NCBI GenBank assembly: GCA_035540755.1
Contig: DATLGD010000154.1
Location: 1-32,078, forward strand
Direction of reading: 5' to 3'
Length of the DNA: 32,078 bases
Origin: DATLGD01 sp035540755
GTDB lineage: Bacteria; Actinomycetota; Actinomycetes; Mycobacteriales; SCTD01
Shown: positions 1-9,070 of the stretch, in pieces
Layout of the letters: the number at the start of each line of letters is the position of its first letter
How positions within the stretch are numbered: the first letter of the stretch is position 1
Made by a program: the position numbers and the translations under genes
The notes under the pieces: generated by a model
What the model saw: the letters and a program-made list of their open reading frames with translations, nothing else
Databases searched by the model: none
Told to the model about the DNA's origin: nothing

Positions 1-2263
1 CCTGCACGACGACCTGTTCGCCGACTGCGACGTCGAGGTGCCGACAGCAGCGGCGGTGCAGGAGGGCGAGCTCGCGCCCTACCAGGAGCTGGTCTACCTC
101 ACCTCGCCCACCGACGACGAGGACGCGTGGATCGCCGGTGAGCGGGCGCGCTTCGCCGACCTGCAGGTCGAGCTCGTCTCGCACGCCGGCACGGTCCCGT
201 TCGCCGAGTGGCTGCGCCGGCGCTTCGTCGTGCGCACGCTCGACGACCCGGGGGAGGACGGCGGCGCCCGGCTCAGCTGGCAGGAGCTGCAGGCCACCGA
301 GCCGGTGCTGGCCCGCGCGGCCCTGCGCCTGGTCGGCACCGGTCTGCTGGCCCTCCCCGACGGCGCCCGCCTGCGCGAGGAGCACCGCGTCCAGCCCGAC
401 GCGGAGGACTGGGCGGTGCTGCTCGCGGCGTACGCGAACGAGCACCTCGTGCCGTCCGACGACCCGGACGACGTCCGGCTGCTCGCCGCCGTGCGCGCCG
501 TGCTGCCGGGCCTGGGCTGGACGCTGACCGTCCGCGGGCTGCGCGCCTCGACGTCGCCGGTCGACCGGGTCTGCGCCCTGTCGGCGTCGAAGGCGGCGGC
601 GGCGGTGCACGTGCTCGACATCGAGCACCAGGTCCTCGGCGACGACCTGCGCGCCGTCGTCCTGTGCGACGTCGAGCACCGGCCGCCGACCGCGCCGTCC
701 CGGTTGCAGGACGCCGTCGCAGCGGAGCCGGTGCAGGGGTCGGCCCGGACGGCCCTGCACGCGCTGGCGGGGAGCGACCTCGGCGGCGTGCTGCGGCCGG
801 TGCTGGTCACCGGGCGCACGGTGGCCATGCGCCGGGAGGACGTGCCCGCGTTCCGCGCGTCCGAGGCGGTGCGGGCGGCGGGCCTGTCCGACCGGATCGT
901 CGCCGAGCCGCTCGACGGCGTGCGCGCCGTCGTCCGCCTCGACGCCGGCCCCGGCTGGACCGCGCGGGTGTGGACGCCGCTGGTCACGGCCTGGCTCGTC
1001 GAGGGCGGCACGCACTGCGTCGTCGGCACCCGGGGGCTGCTCGGGGAGGGCTGGGACTGCCCCCCGCTGAACGTCGTGGTCGACCTGTCGAGCGCGGCGA
1101 CCGCGACGTCGGTGGCGCAGGTGCGTGGCCGCTCCCTGCGGCTCGACCCGCACCGGCCCGACAAGGTCGCCGACAACTGGACCGTCGTCTGCGTCGCCGA
1201 CGAGCACCCCCGCGGCGACGCCGACCACCTGCGCGCCGCGCGCAAGCACGCCCACCACCTGGCGCCATCGGCCGGCGGCGAGGTCGTGTCCGGCATCGGC
1301 CACTGCGACGAGACCCTGTCCCCCTACGCGCCACCCGGTGCCGCGGAGCGGGCCGCGGTAAACGCCCGGGCGCTGGCCCGCGCGGCCGACCGGGCGGCGG
1401 CACGGCGCGCCTGGGCGGTCGGCCTGCCCCACCGCGGCGTCGAGCTGCCGACGGTGCAGCTGCGCAGCGACCGCGACCTGGGCCTGCCGGCCGGTGTGGT
1501 CCAGCCCGGGCTGGTCGCCGCGCGCAGGGTGCTCGGCGCTCCCGACGGGTCGGGCGCGCCGCTCCCGCGCCGCCTCAAGCCGCCGCGCAGCTGGCCGGTG
1601 CCGCTCGCGGGCACCGCCGTCGTGGCCGGCGCGTGGCTGTCCCAGTCGGTGCCGGCCGGGGTGGCCGCCGGCGCCGGCGCCGGGCTGCTGCTCACCGCCG
1701 GCGGTGCGGTGCGCCGCTACCGCTCCCAGGCGGTGGCGCTGCGCGACGCCCCCGCCGACGGCCGCACCGCCTCGCTGCGGCAGCTGGCGGCGGCGGTCGC
1801 CGACGCGCTGCACGGCTGCGGGCTGACGTCGGCCGGCAGCGACGCCCTGCGCGTGCAGGCCGGCGCGGAAGGCTGGCTGACCTGCACGCTCGACGTCGCC
1901 CCCGAGGAGTCGGCCCGGTTCACCACGGCCTTCGAGGAGCTGCTGGCGCCGCTGGCCGACTCGCGCTGGTTCGTCTCGCGCCTGGTGCTGCCGGCCCCGG
2001 CGTCGGCCGCCGACCGGCGTCGTCTGGCCCGCGCCGCGGCGCTGCACCGCGCGGTCGACGCGGCGGTCGCCTGGCACGCCGTCCCGATCGAGCTGGGGCG
2101 CAACAAGGCGCGTGTGGCCGTGTTCGAGGTGGCGTGGTGGAGGCACGCCGGTCCCTGCCGCCTCGTACGGGCGGGCGAGCCGGAGGGGGAGGCACTGCTC
2201 GACCTCCTGCGCGGCGCCGACCCGTTCGCCGTCACCAGCCGTCTGCGCACCGTCTGGCGCTAG
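1..2263 (+). CDS. SF2 DEAD/DEAH-type helicase, C-terminal part (5' end outside window)
   Basis: The reading frame is open from the first bases, so the gene begins upstream and only about 753 C-terminal residues are visible. The helicase C-lobe is shown by a motif V-like segment GTRGLLGEGWDCP (about nt 1026-1064) and a motif VI-like segment QVRGRSLRLDP (about nt 1117-1150). Motifs I and II must lie upstream. Family knowledge: this is the ResIII/DEAD-like superfamily 2, ATP-driven nucleic-acid translocases; the substrate cannot be read here. After the helicase lobe there is an Ala/Arg-rich stretch, then a hydrophobic segment of about 35 residues (nt about 1604-1712, rich in G, A, V and L), then a folded C-terminal region of about 180 residues that I do not recognise. 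The hydrophobic segment is odd for a helicase. The gene ends directly against the stop codon of the convergent next gene. I am sure of the helicase call, not of its role. Confidence 0.85.
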   Translation, partial: LHDDLFADCDVEVPTAAAVQEGELAPYQELVYLTSPTDDEDAWIAGERARFADLQVELVSHAGTVPFAEWLRRRFVVRTLDDPGEDGGARLSWQELQATEPVLARAALRLVGTGLLALPDGARLREEHRVQPDAEDWAVLLAAYANEHLVPSDDPDDVRLLAAVRAVLPGLGWTLTVRGLRASTSPVDRVCALSASKAAAAVHVLDIEHQVLGDDLRAVVLCDVEHRPPTAPSRLQDAVAAEPVQGSARTALHALAGSDLGGVLRPVLVTGRTVAMRREDVPAFRASEAVRAAGLSDRIVAEPLDGVRAVVRLDAGPGWTARVWTPLVTAWLVEGGTHCVVGTRGLLGEGWDCPPLNVVVDLSSAATATSVAQVRGRSLRLDPHRPDKVADNWTVVCVADEHPRGDADHLRAARKHAHHLAPSAGGEVVSGIGHCDETLSPYAPPGAAERAAVNARALARAADRAAARRAWAVGLPHRGVELPTVQLRSDRDLGLPAGVVQPGLVAARRVLGAPDGSGAPLPRRLKPPRSWPVPLAGTAVVAGAWLSQSVPAGVAAGAGAGLLLTAGGAVRRYRSQAVALRDAPADGRTASLRQLAAAVADALHGCGLTSAGSDALRVQAGAEGWLTCTLDVAPEESARFTTAFEELLAPLADSRWFVSRLVLPAPASAADRRRLARAAALHRAVDAAVAWHAVPIELGRNKARVAVFEVAWWRHAGPCRLVRAGEPEGEALLDLLRGADPFAVTSRLRTVWR

Positions 2264-2782
2264 TCAGTTCAGGGTGCGGGTCCCCTCCGGCAGCGTGCCG
2301 CCGCCGACGACCCCCGCGGCCGCGTCCTGCAGGGCGGTCATCGCCACGCGCTGGGTGAACGGCCCGGTCGAGACGCGGCCGACGCCGAGCTCCTGCAGCT
2401 CACGCACTGGCAGGGACGCTCCCGGCACGCTGATCACCGTCAACCTGCGCGGCCCCAGCGCGTCCGCGACCTCGGCGATCTCGTCGCGGGCCACGAGCAG
2501 CGGCACGAAGACGACCGGCGCACCGGCGTCGAGGAAGGCCTGGCCCCGGCGGATCGCCTCCTGCACCAGCTCGCGCCGGTCCGCGTCCTGCGCCGCCCGG
2601 ACGAACACGTCGGTGCGGGCGTTCAGCACGAACTCGATCCCGGCGTCGCGGCCGGCGGCGAGCACCGCCTCCACGGCGGCGACGCGCGCCGACACCACGT
2701 CCCAGACGTTGGGCAGCACGAGGACGTCCGGGGCGGTGTGCAGCTCGAGCAGGCGGCGGGCGCGGGAGGCGAGGGCGGACAC
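2264..2782 (-). CDS. PEP mutase/isocitrate lyase-like protein with internal deletion (probably inactive)
   Basis: The product of 172 aa starts at GTG 2782, behind a strong GGAGG 7 nt upstream. The N-terminus (VLPNVWDVVSARV) and the later segment VLNARTDVF are typical of the isocitrate lyase/PEP phosphomutase family, whose actinobacterial members usually have about 250-280 aa. The roughly 100 residues that should lie between these segments are missing: after SARV the sequence goes within about 15 residues to RDAGIEFVLNARTD. The lost part holds the family's metal-binding Asp/Glu residues, including the NLED region. The frame is intact across the junction. The gene may be a decayed in-frame deletion allele or a reduced non-catalytic paralogue. 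It is downstream of the F420-type oxidoreductase on the same strand, with an 18-bp hairpin between them, and is convergent with the helicase with no gap. Confidence 0.72.
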   Translation of the reverse strand: MSALASRARRLLELHTAPDVLVLPNVWDVVSARVAAVEAVLAAGRDAGIEFVLNARTDVFVRAAQDADRRELVQEAIRRGQAFLDAGAPVVFVPLLVARDEIAEVADALGPRRLTVISVPGASLPVRELQELGVGRVSTGPFTQRVAMTALQDAAAGVVGGGTLPEGTRTLN

Positions 2783-2797
2783 GGGTGTTCCTCCGTG

Positions 2798-2839
2798 CAC
2801 TGGGCAACTGCCCCGAGATCCCGGGGCAGTTGCCCAGTG
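2798..2839. terminator. Perfect 18-bp inverted repeat (terminator or leader hairpin)
   Basis: Arms 2798-2815 and 2822-2839 are perfectly complementary, with a 6-nt loop. It lies 59 nt after the stop of the minus-strand oxidoreductase and just before the Shine-Dalgarno of the PEP-mutase-like gene. No T-tract follows. It could terminate the upstream gene or fold in the leader of the downstream one. Confidence 0.7.
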
Positions 2840-2898
2840 TCTCGGGACGCCGGGCGGCCGCCGGTGTCGGGGGGCTCGCCCGGGTACCCGTCGACTGC

Positions 2899-3855
2899 TC
2901 AGAGGCCGGCGAGCGCCGGCTTCAGGGTCGAGGCGTACCAGTCGCAGAACTGCTCCTGGTCGGGACCGACCTGCACGATCGCCATCCGCGAGTAGCCGGC
3001 CTCCTTGAACGCCTGCACCTTCTCGACCCACGGCTCGACCTCGGGGCCCCAGGCGCCGGCGTCGGCCATGTCCTCTGGCCGCACGTACTGGGTCGCGCCC
3101 TCGAAGCCGGCAGGGCCCGGCAGCTCGGCCTGCACCTTCCAGCCGAGGGTGCCCCACCTGAAGTTCTCGTGCAGGACGTCGCGGGCGGCGTCGGCGTCCG
3201 GGCCGTAGACGCCCGGGAACTGACCGACCAGCTCACCCGTGCCGCCGGCCGCGGCGTACTTCTGCTTCAGCTCCGGCTTCGGCTCGGTGCCGATGAAGAA
3301 GTCGCCCAGCTCGGCGGCGATCGCGCACGACGACGGCCCCGAGCCGGCCACCCCGATCCGGACCCGCTCGTCCGGCAGGTCGTAGAGCTTGGCGCTGACG
3401 GCGTCGAAGTGCGTCCCGCGGTAGGTGACGTAGCCGCCGTCCCACAGCGCGCGGAGAATCTCGAGCGCCTCGCGGAGCATCTCGTGCCGGACGTCGACCG
3501 GCGGCCACTCCTGGCCGACGACGTGCTCGTTGAGCTGCTCCCCCGCGCCGACGCCGAGCGAGAACCGGCCGTCCGAGAGCAGGGCGAGGGTCGCGGCCTT
3601 CTGCGCCACGATCACAGGGTGGTAGCGGACGATCGGGCACGTCACGTAGGTCATGAACGGGATCCGCTCGGTGGCCTGCGCGACGGCGCCGAGCACCGTC
3701 CAGGTGTAGGGGGAGTGACCCTGCACCTCGAGCCACGGGAAGTAGTGGTCGCTGGCCACCAGGAAGTCGAAGCCGGCCTGCTCGGCCAGCACCGCGTCGC
3801 GGACGAGGTCCTTGGGCGAGCGCTGCTCACCCATGAGGGTGTAGCCGATGTCCAC
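2899..3855 (-). CDS. LLM-class F420-dependent oxidoreductase
   Basis: The product is a 318-aa bacterial-luciferase-like (LLM) TIM-barrel protein. The segments GFDFLVASDHYFPW, YVTCPIVRYHP and SLGVGAGEQLNEHVVG match the family of F420-dependent glucose-6-phosphate dehydrogenase and its relatives. Such enzymes move a hydride between coenzyme F420 and a small substrate in the cytoplasm; the substrate here is unknown. The start is GTG at 3855, with CCGGAGGT 5-7 nt upstream. There is no signal peptide and the length is normal. The acetoacetate-decarboxylase-like gene ends 55 nt upstream on the same strand, so the two are probably co-transcribed. A flavin-dependent LLM monooxygenase cannot be excluded. 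Confidence 0.88.
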   Translation of the reverse strand: MDIGYTLMGEQRSPKDLVRDAVLAEQAGFDFLVASDHYFPWLEVQGHSPYTWTVLGAVAQATERIPFMTYVTCPIVRYHPVIVAQKAATLALLSDGRFSLGVGAGEQLNEHVVGQEWPPVDVRHEMLREALEILRALWDGGYVTYRGTHFDAVSAKLYDLPDERVRIGVAGSGPSSCAIAAELGDFFIGTEPKPELKQKYAAAGGTGELVGQFPGVYGPDADAARDVLHENFRWGTLGWKVQAELPGPAGFEGATQYVRPEDMADAGAWGPEVEPWVEKVQAFKEAGYSRMAIVQVGPDQEQFCDWYASTLKPALAGL

Positions 3856-3910
3856 GGTGCACCTCCGGGGGCAGGGGACGACAGGCCGGGCGTGCCCGCT
3901 GCCGCAGGGT

Positions 3911-4567
3911 CTACTCCGGACGCGCCGGGTGCACCACCATCCGCCCGCTGGCGACGACGCCGACGTGCGTGCCGGTGCCGAGCCAGCCGGACAGCGTCGG
4001 CCCCGAGCCCGTCACGTCGACCCCGACCAGGCGCCCGCGGCCGCGCAGGACGACTCGGGCCGAGCCGGCGGCCTGCGTGTTGGCGAACGTGCCGGCCAGC
4101 GGCACCGGGACGCCGCGCGAGCCGGTGCGCGCCCGCACCGACCAGCCGTCGCCCACGGCCGCGACGTCACCGTCGCTGCCCAGGTCGCCGTCGAACGTCG
4201 CGAGCGCCTTCGGCAGCCCCCAGTGCGCGCGTCCGCCGTGCACGGAGGGGAGCGAGTCGACCGCGATGAACGGCACGTGCACGGCCGGCAGCCCCCGGCG
4301 CGCCACCACCGGCCCGGCGAACACCTCGCGGTACGGACCGACCGGGCTGTCGAGGTAGTCGACGAAGGCGCCGAGCACCAGCGGCAGCGCACGGCCGTCG
4401 AACCGGGTGTCGTCCGGCAGCGGCACCTGCCCGCGCTGGACCCACACCAGCGCCCGGACGCGGCAGTGCCAAGGCGGCGACGGCGTGGACGCCGGCAGCG
4501 CGGCGAGCAGCGACTCGGGCAGGTCGCTCTCGGGCAGCCCGGGCAGGTCGAGCAGGGACGGGTCCAC
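3911..4567 (-). CDS. Acetoacetate decarboxylase (ADC)-fold protein
   Basis: The product has 218 aa from GTG 4567; an earlier in-frame start would run into the rarD promoter region. The segments DSPVGPYREVF and the LPKALATFDGD region match the ADC superfamily. In classical ADC the Schiff-base lysine is followed by a second lysine that lowers its pKa (FPKK). Here the first lysine is kept (about residue 120) but the second is alanine. The protein may therefore act on another substrate or only bind a ligand. It is divergent from rarD with only 46 nt between starts, and is followed by the F420-type oxidoreductase. Fold assignment is fairly sure; the activity is not. Confidence 0.72.
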   Translation of the reverse strand: MDPSLLDLPGLPESDLPESLLAALPASTPSPPWHCRVRALVWVQRGQVPLPDDTRFDGRALPLVLGAFVDYLDSPVGPYREVFAGPVVARRGLPAVHVPFIAVDSLPSVHGGRAHWGLPKALATFDGDLGSDGDVAAVGDGWSVRARTGSRGVPVPLAGTFANTQAAGSARVVLRGRGRLVGVDVTGSGPTLSGWLGTGTHVGVVASGRMVVHPARPE

Positions 4568-4600
4568 GGATCGCAGTCTCGCAGCCGACCGGTGGACAGC

Positions 4601-4606
4601 TACCGT
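4601..4606 (+). promoter_or_regulatory. -10 hexamer of rarD, leaderless type
   Basis: TACCGT fits the actinobacterial TANNNT -10 motif and ends 7 nt before the GTG start. No Shine-Dalgarno fits in between, so transcription probably starts at the start codon. No -35 box is recognisable. Confidence 0.5.
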
Positions 4607-4613
4607 TGCGGAA

Positions 4614-5516
4614 GTGACGGCGACGCGACGGGGCACCCTCTACGGCGCAGGGGCCTACCTGCTCTGGGGCCTGTTCCCGCTGTACTGGCCGCTGCTGCAG
4701 CCGTCCTCCGCGCTCGAGGTGCTGGCGCACCGCATCCTGTGGTCGCTGGTCGTGGTCGCCGTCCTGCTGGCGGTGCTGCGCCGGCTGTCGTACGTCACCG
4801 CCGCCCTGCGGGACCCGCAGAAGGCCTGGCGGCTGGCGCTCGCCGCCGTCGTCATCGCGATCAACTGGGGCACCTACATCTACGGCGTCTCGACCGACCA
4901 GGTCGTGGAGACCTCGCTCGGGTACTTCGCCAACCCGATCGTCACCGTGCTCATGGGGGTGCTCCTGCTCGGCGAGCGGCTCCGGCCCGGGCAGTGGGCG
5001 GCCCTCGGCCTGGCGTTCGTGGCCGTCGTCGTCCTCACCGTGGAGAACGGCCGGCCGCCGTGGATCGCCCTGGTGCTGGCCTTCTCCTTCGGCACCTACG
5101 GCCTGCTGAAGAAGACCGCGGGCGTCGGCGCCGTCGAGGGACTCGGCATCGAGACGCTCGTGCTGCTCGTGCCCGCCGGCGTGTTCGTGGCCTGGCTCGG
5201 CGTCTCGGGCGGCGGCACCTTCGGGTCGGAGGGCCCGGGTCACGCCGCCCTGCTCGCGCTGTCAGGACTGATCACCGCGGTGCCGCTGCTGCTGTTCGGC
5301 GCGGCCGCCTCGCGGGTGCCGCTGACGACGCTCGGCATCCTGCAGTACCTCGCCCCCACGCTGCAGTTCCTCATCGGCGTGCTGCTCTACGACGAGCCGA
5401 TGCCGCGCGCCAAGCTGCTCGGCTTCTGCCTGGTGTGGGTGGCCCTCGCGCTGTTCACCAGCGAGTCCTTCCGCAACTCCCGCCGCACGCGGCTCGCCGT
5501 CCCCCAGCCTGCGTAG
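4614..5516 (+). CDS. rarD: EamA-family transporter RarD
   Basis: The product has 300 aa, about the normal RarD length. It is very hydrophobic with about ten predicted membrane helices in two EamA halves. The N-terminal segment GAGAYLLWGLFPLYW and the later GILQYLAPTLQFLIGVLLYDEP are characteristic of RarD. The family belongs to the drug/metabolite transporter superfamily in the cytoplasmic membrane; RarD is linked to chloramphenicol sensitivity in Pseudomonas but its substrate is not established. The GTG at 4614 is chosen because it starts just before the first helix and follows a -10-like hexamer at leaderless distance. murB follows after 11 nt. Confidence 0.9.
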   Translation: MTATRRGTLYGAGAYLLWGLFPLYWPLLQPSSALEVLAHRILWSLVVVAVLLAVLRRLSYVTAALRDPQKAWRLALAAVVIAINWGTYIYGVSTDQVVETSLGYFANPIVTVLMGVLLLGERLRPGQWAALGLAFVAVVVLTVENGRPPWIALVLAFSFGTYGLLKKTAGVGAVEGLGIETLVLLVPAGVFVAWLGVSGGGTFGSEGPGHAALLALSGLITAVPLLLFGAAASRVPLTTLGILQYLAPTLQFLIGVLLYDEPMPRAKLLGFCLVWVALALFTSESFRNSRRTRLAVPQPA

Positions 5517-5519
5517 GGT
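5514..5519 (+). promoter_or_regulatory. -10 hexamer of murB overlapping the rarD stop codon
   Basis: TAGGGT matches TANNNT and its first three bases are the TAG stop of rarD. It ends 8 nt before the murB GTG, and no Shine-Dalgarno is visible. murB may thus have its own leaderless transcript besides read-through from rarD. Confidence 0.45.
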
Positions 5520-5527
5520 CGCTGCCC

Positions 5528-6592
<1,065 letters not shown>

Positions 6593-6602
6593 GCGAGCGG
6601 GC

Positions 6603-7286
6603 CTACAGGTCGGCGAGCAGCTCCTGCATCCGCCGGATCTCGGCGGACTGCTTGACGCCGGTGTCGGCGACCATGTCCACCACCAGCGGGTGCTGCGCGG
6701 AGCCGCCCGGGTCGTCCACCATCTGCAGGGCGCCCTGGTGGTGACGGGTCATGAGCTCGAGGAACAGGCGGTCGAAGTCGGTGCCCTTCGCCGCCGCCAG
6801 CCGAGTGAGCTCCTCCGGCGTGGCCATCCCCGGCATGTCGCCGGCGCCGTGGCCCGCGCCGTGGCCGGCGTCCGTGTCAGGTACCGCAAGCCCGCGGGAC
6901 TCGAGCCAGGCCTGCATGGCGGCGATCTCCGGACCCTGGGCGGCGGCGATGCGCCCGGCGAGCCGGCGGACGCGGTCGTCGCCGGCTCTGTCGTCGGCAA
7001 GAGCCGCCATCTGCAGCGCCTGCGCGTGGTGGACGATCATGTCGCGGACGAACGCGACGTCGGCGTCGCCGTAGAAGTCGGCGTTCGGCACCGCACGGCT
7101 CTGGCCGGGGGCCACCACCTCGGGGCTCTCGCCGGGACCGCCGGGCACGAGGACGGGGACGTCGGCGGTGAAGGTGCGCGTCGGCTCGGGGCGGGCGGCC
7201 GACGACTGCTCGCTGCTGCAGCCGGAGACGGCGATCAGCCCGGCCGCCAGCACGGCGGTCAGCGCGAAGGTGGCAGGTGTCGGCAC
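6603..7286 (-). CDS. DUF305 lipoprotein, likely metal (copper) binding
   Basis: The product has 227 aa from GTG 7286, with GAGGA upstream. It carries a lipoprotein signal: a hydrophobic run ending in AVSGC with the lipidated cysteine at residue 23. Two DUF305 repeats follow, each with a His-His pair: MIVHHAQALQMA and LMTRHHQGALQM. Between them is a His/Met-rich linker (GHGAGHGAGDMPGM). Family knowledge: DUF305 is ferritin-like in fold, and cyanobacterial CopM of this family binds copper outside the cytoplasm. Divergent from it is a secreted LVIVD protein, and copC-copD lie beyond, which supports a copper role by context. The metal is inferred. Confidence 0.87.
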   Translation of the reverse strand: MPTPATFALTAVLAAGLIAVSGCSSEQSSAARPEPTRTFTADVPVLVPGGPGESPEVVAPGQSRAVPNADFYGDADVAFVRDMIVHHAQALQMAALADDRAGDDRVRRLAGRIAAAQGPEIAAMQAWLESRGLAVPDTDAGHGAGHGAGDMPGMATPEELTRLAAAKGTDFDRLFLELMTRHHQGALQMVDDPGGSAQHPLVVDMVADTGVKQSAEIRRMQELLADL

Positions 7287-7462
7287 GGGCGTCCTCGGGA
7301 CTCGGCGGGTTGCTCCGGCACGGTACGCCGGCAGAGCACATGCCGGGGCGGGCTGGCCCACGTGGACCACGGCGGATGGCCCGTTCGGACCACACCGTTA
7401 TGGATTCGTGACCGGAGATGTCCGAACTGCAGTGGTCTGGTGCCCCAGGATTCCGGCGTCCG

Positions 7463-7512
7463 TCCGGGAGCCCGGAGCGCGACGGTGACCCGCTGTCCGT
7501 CCGGCTCCCGGA
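7463..7512 (+). promoter_or_regulatory. Imperfect inverted repeat in the LVIVD gene leader
   Basis: Arms at about 7463-7476 and 7500-7512 pair over 13 bases with one bulged base. The structure ends 13 nt before the GGAGG of the following gene. It may be a leader hairpin or an operator. The 252-nt divergent region 7287-7538 otherwise shows no clear -35/-10 pair. Confidence 0.35.
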
Positions 7513-7538
7513 ACTGCTCCCACCCGGAGGATGCGCCC

Positions 7539-9014
7539 ATGTCAGGTCCCCAACGAGCCCGCGCACGCAGGGCCGCTCTCGGCGGACTTCTTGCTCTCAC
7601 GGTCGGGCTGTCGGTCGTCGTCACCGCACCCGGCGCCGCCGCTGCGGACCCGGTGCTGCAGCCGGGCCAGACCGCCAGCAGCGGCAACATCCACCTGCTC
7701 AAGAACCTGCCGAAGACCGGTGCGTTCGCCACCGAGGCCGCCTTCAACAGCGACCTGGCCTTCAAGGGCCACTACGCGCTGGCCGGCAACTACGAGGGCT
7801 TCACCGTCTACGACATCAAGAACCCGCGCAAGACCCGCCAGGTCGTCCAGGTGCACTGCCCCGGCTCGCAGAACGACATCACGGTGCACAAGAACCTGCT
7901 GTTCCTGTCGGTCGACTCCCGTCGCAGCGACGACTCCTGCAACAGCCGCGCGCTGACCCTCGCCGCCGACCGTGCAGCCCTCGAGTCGGGCAACTACTGG
8001 GAGGGCATCCGGATCTTCGACATCTCGAACCCGGCCGCCCCGCGCTACGTCAAGTCGGTCGAGACCAAGTGCGGCTCGCACACCCACACCCTGGTGCCGA
8101 CGGCGAACGGGCGCGACGTGTTCGTGTACGTGTCCTCCTACGACACGAACGACGCCTACGCCAAGTGCAGGGGCGACCACGACATCATCTCGATCGTGAA
8201 GGTGCCCGTCTCGGCACCGACGACGGCTGCGGTCGTCGCCGAGCCGCGCCTGTTCAACCCCGGCAACGAGGGCGGGACGAGCCCCACGACCGGCTACCCC
8301 TACTCCAACACCCGCGGCTGCCACGACATCACCGCCTACCCGGAGAAGGGCATCGCCGCCGGCGCCTGCATGGGCGAGGGCGTGATCATGGACATCCGGA
8401 ACCCGGCCGCGCCGAAGGTCACCGCGACCGCCCTGGACCGGGAGAACTTCGCGTTCTGGCACTCGGCCACGTTCAACAACGCCGCCAGCACCGTGATGTT
8501 CACCGATGAGCTCGGCGGCGGCGGCGGCCCGACCTGCGGCCCGCCGAACTCCCGCTACCCGCACCTCGACGCCACCAAGGGCGCCAACGCCTACTACACG
8601 ATCGGCAAGGGCGGCACGTCGCTGGCGCGTCAGGGCTACTTCAAGATCCCGCGGGAGCAGTCGGAGACCGAGAACTGCGTGGCCCACAACGGCTCGCTCA
8701 TCCCGGCCAAGGGCAAGGACGTCATGGTGCAGGCCTGGTACCAGGGCGGCATCTCGGTCGTCGACTTCACCAACCCGAAGAAGCCGGTCGAGCTCGGCTG
8801 GTGGGACCGCGGTCCGCTGTCGAACGAGCGGCTGATCCTCGGCGGCTCCTGGTCGGCGTACTACTACGACGGCTTCATCTACTCGAACGACATCCAGCAG
8901 GGACTGGACGTGTTCGAGATGCGCGACCCGCGGGTCGCCAACGGCAAGTCCGGCAAGTTCCCGACCGACTACAACCCGCAGACGCAGCCGAGCCTGGACA
9001 ACAAGAAGGCCTGA
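7539..9014 (+). CDS. Secreted LVIVD-repeat (beta-propeller) protein
   Basis: The product has 491 aa from ATG 7539, with GGAGG 8 nt upstream. An Arg-rich N-terminus and a hydrophobic stretch end in APGAAAADP, a likely Sec (type I) cleavage site. The mature part has repeated blocks of the type YALAGNYEGFTVYDIKNP, GIRIFDISNPAAPRYV, GVIMDIRNPAAPKV and GISVVDFTNPKKPVELG. These are LVIVD-type repeats expected to form a beta-propeller. Several cysteines occur near HCPGS, KCGSH, KCRGD and RGCHD, suggesting disulphides outside the cell. No enzymatic residues are recognised. It is divergent from the DUF305 lipoprotein and precedes copC, so a role in the extracytoplasmic metal locus is possible but unproven. 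Confidence 0.85.
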   Translation: MSGPQRARARRAALGGLLALTVGLSVVVTAPGAAAADPVLQPGQTASSGNIHLLKNLPKTGAFATEAAFNSDLAFKGHYALAGNYEGFTVYDIKNPRKTRQVVQVHCPGSQNDITVHKNLLFLSVDSRRSDDSCNSRALTLAADRAALESGNYWEGIRIFDISNPAAPRYVKSVETKCGSHTHTLVPTANGRDVFVYVSSYDTNDAYAKCRGDHDIISIVKVPVSAPTTAAVVAEPRLFNPGNEGGTSPTTGYPYSNTRGCHDITAYPEKGIAAGACMGEGVIMDIRNPAAPKVTATALDRENFAFWHSATFNNAASTVMFTDELGGGGGPTCGPPNSRYPHLDATKGANAYYTIGKGGTSLARQGYFKIPREQSETENCVAHNGSLIPAKGKDVMVQAWYQGGISVVDFTNPKKPVELGWWDRGPLSNERLILGGSWSAYYYDGFIYSNDIQQGLDVFEMRDPRVANGKSGKFPTDYNPQTQPSLDNKKA

Positions 9015-9036
9015 CCGCTGCTCCTGCTCGACACCC

Positions 9037-9070
9037 GGGCCCGGCTGCTCCTCGCGGAGCGGCCGGGCCC
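9037..9070 (+). terminator. GC-rich hairpin terminator after the LVIVD gene
   Basis: Arms 9037-9050 and 9057-9070 form a 14-bp stem with one G-T pair and a 6-nt loop. It starts 22 nt after the stop codon. No T-tract, as is common in high-GC actinobacteria. Confidence 0.75.
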
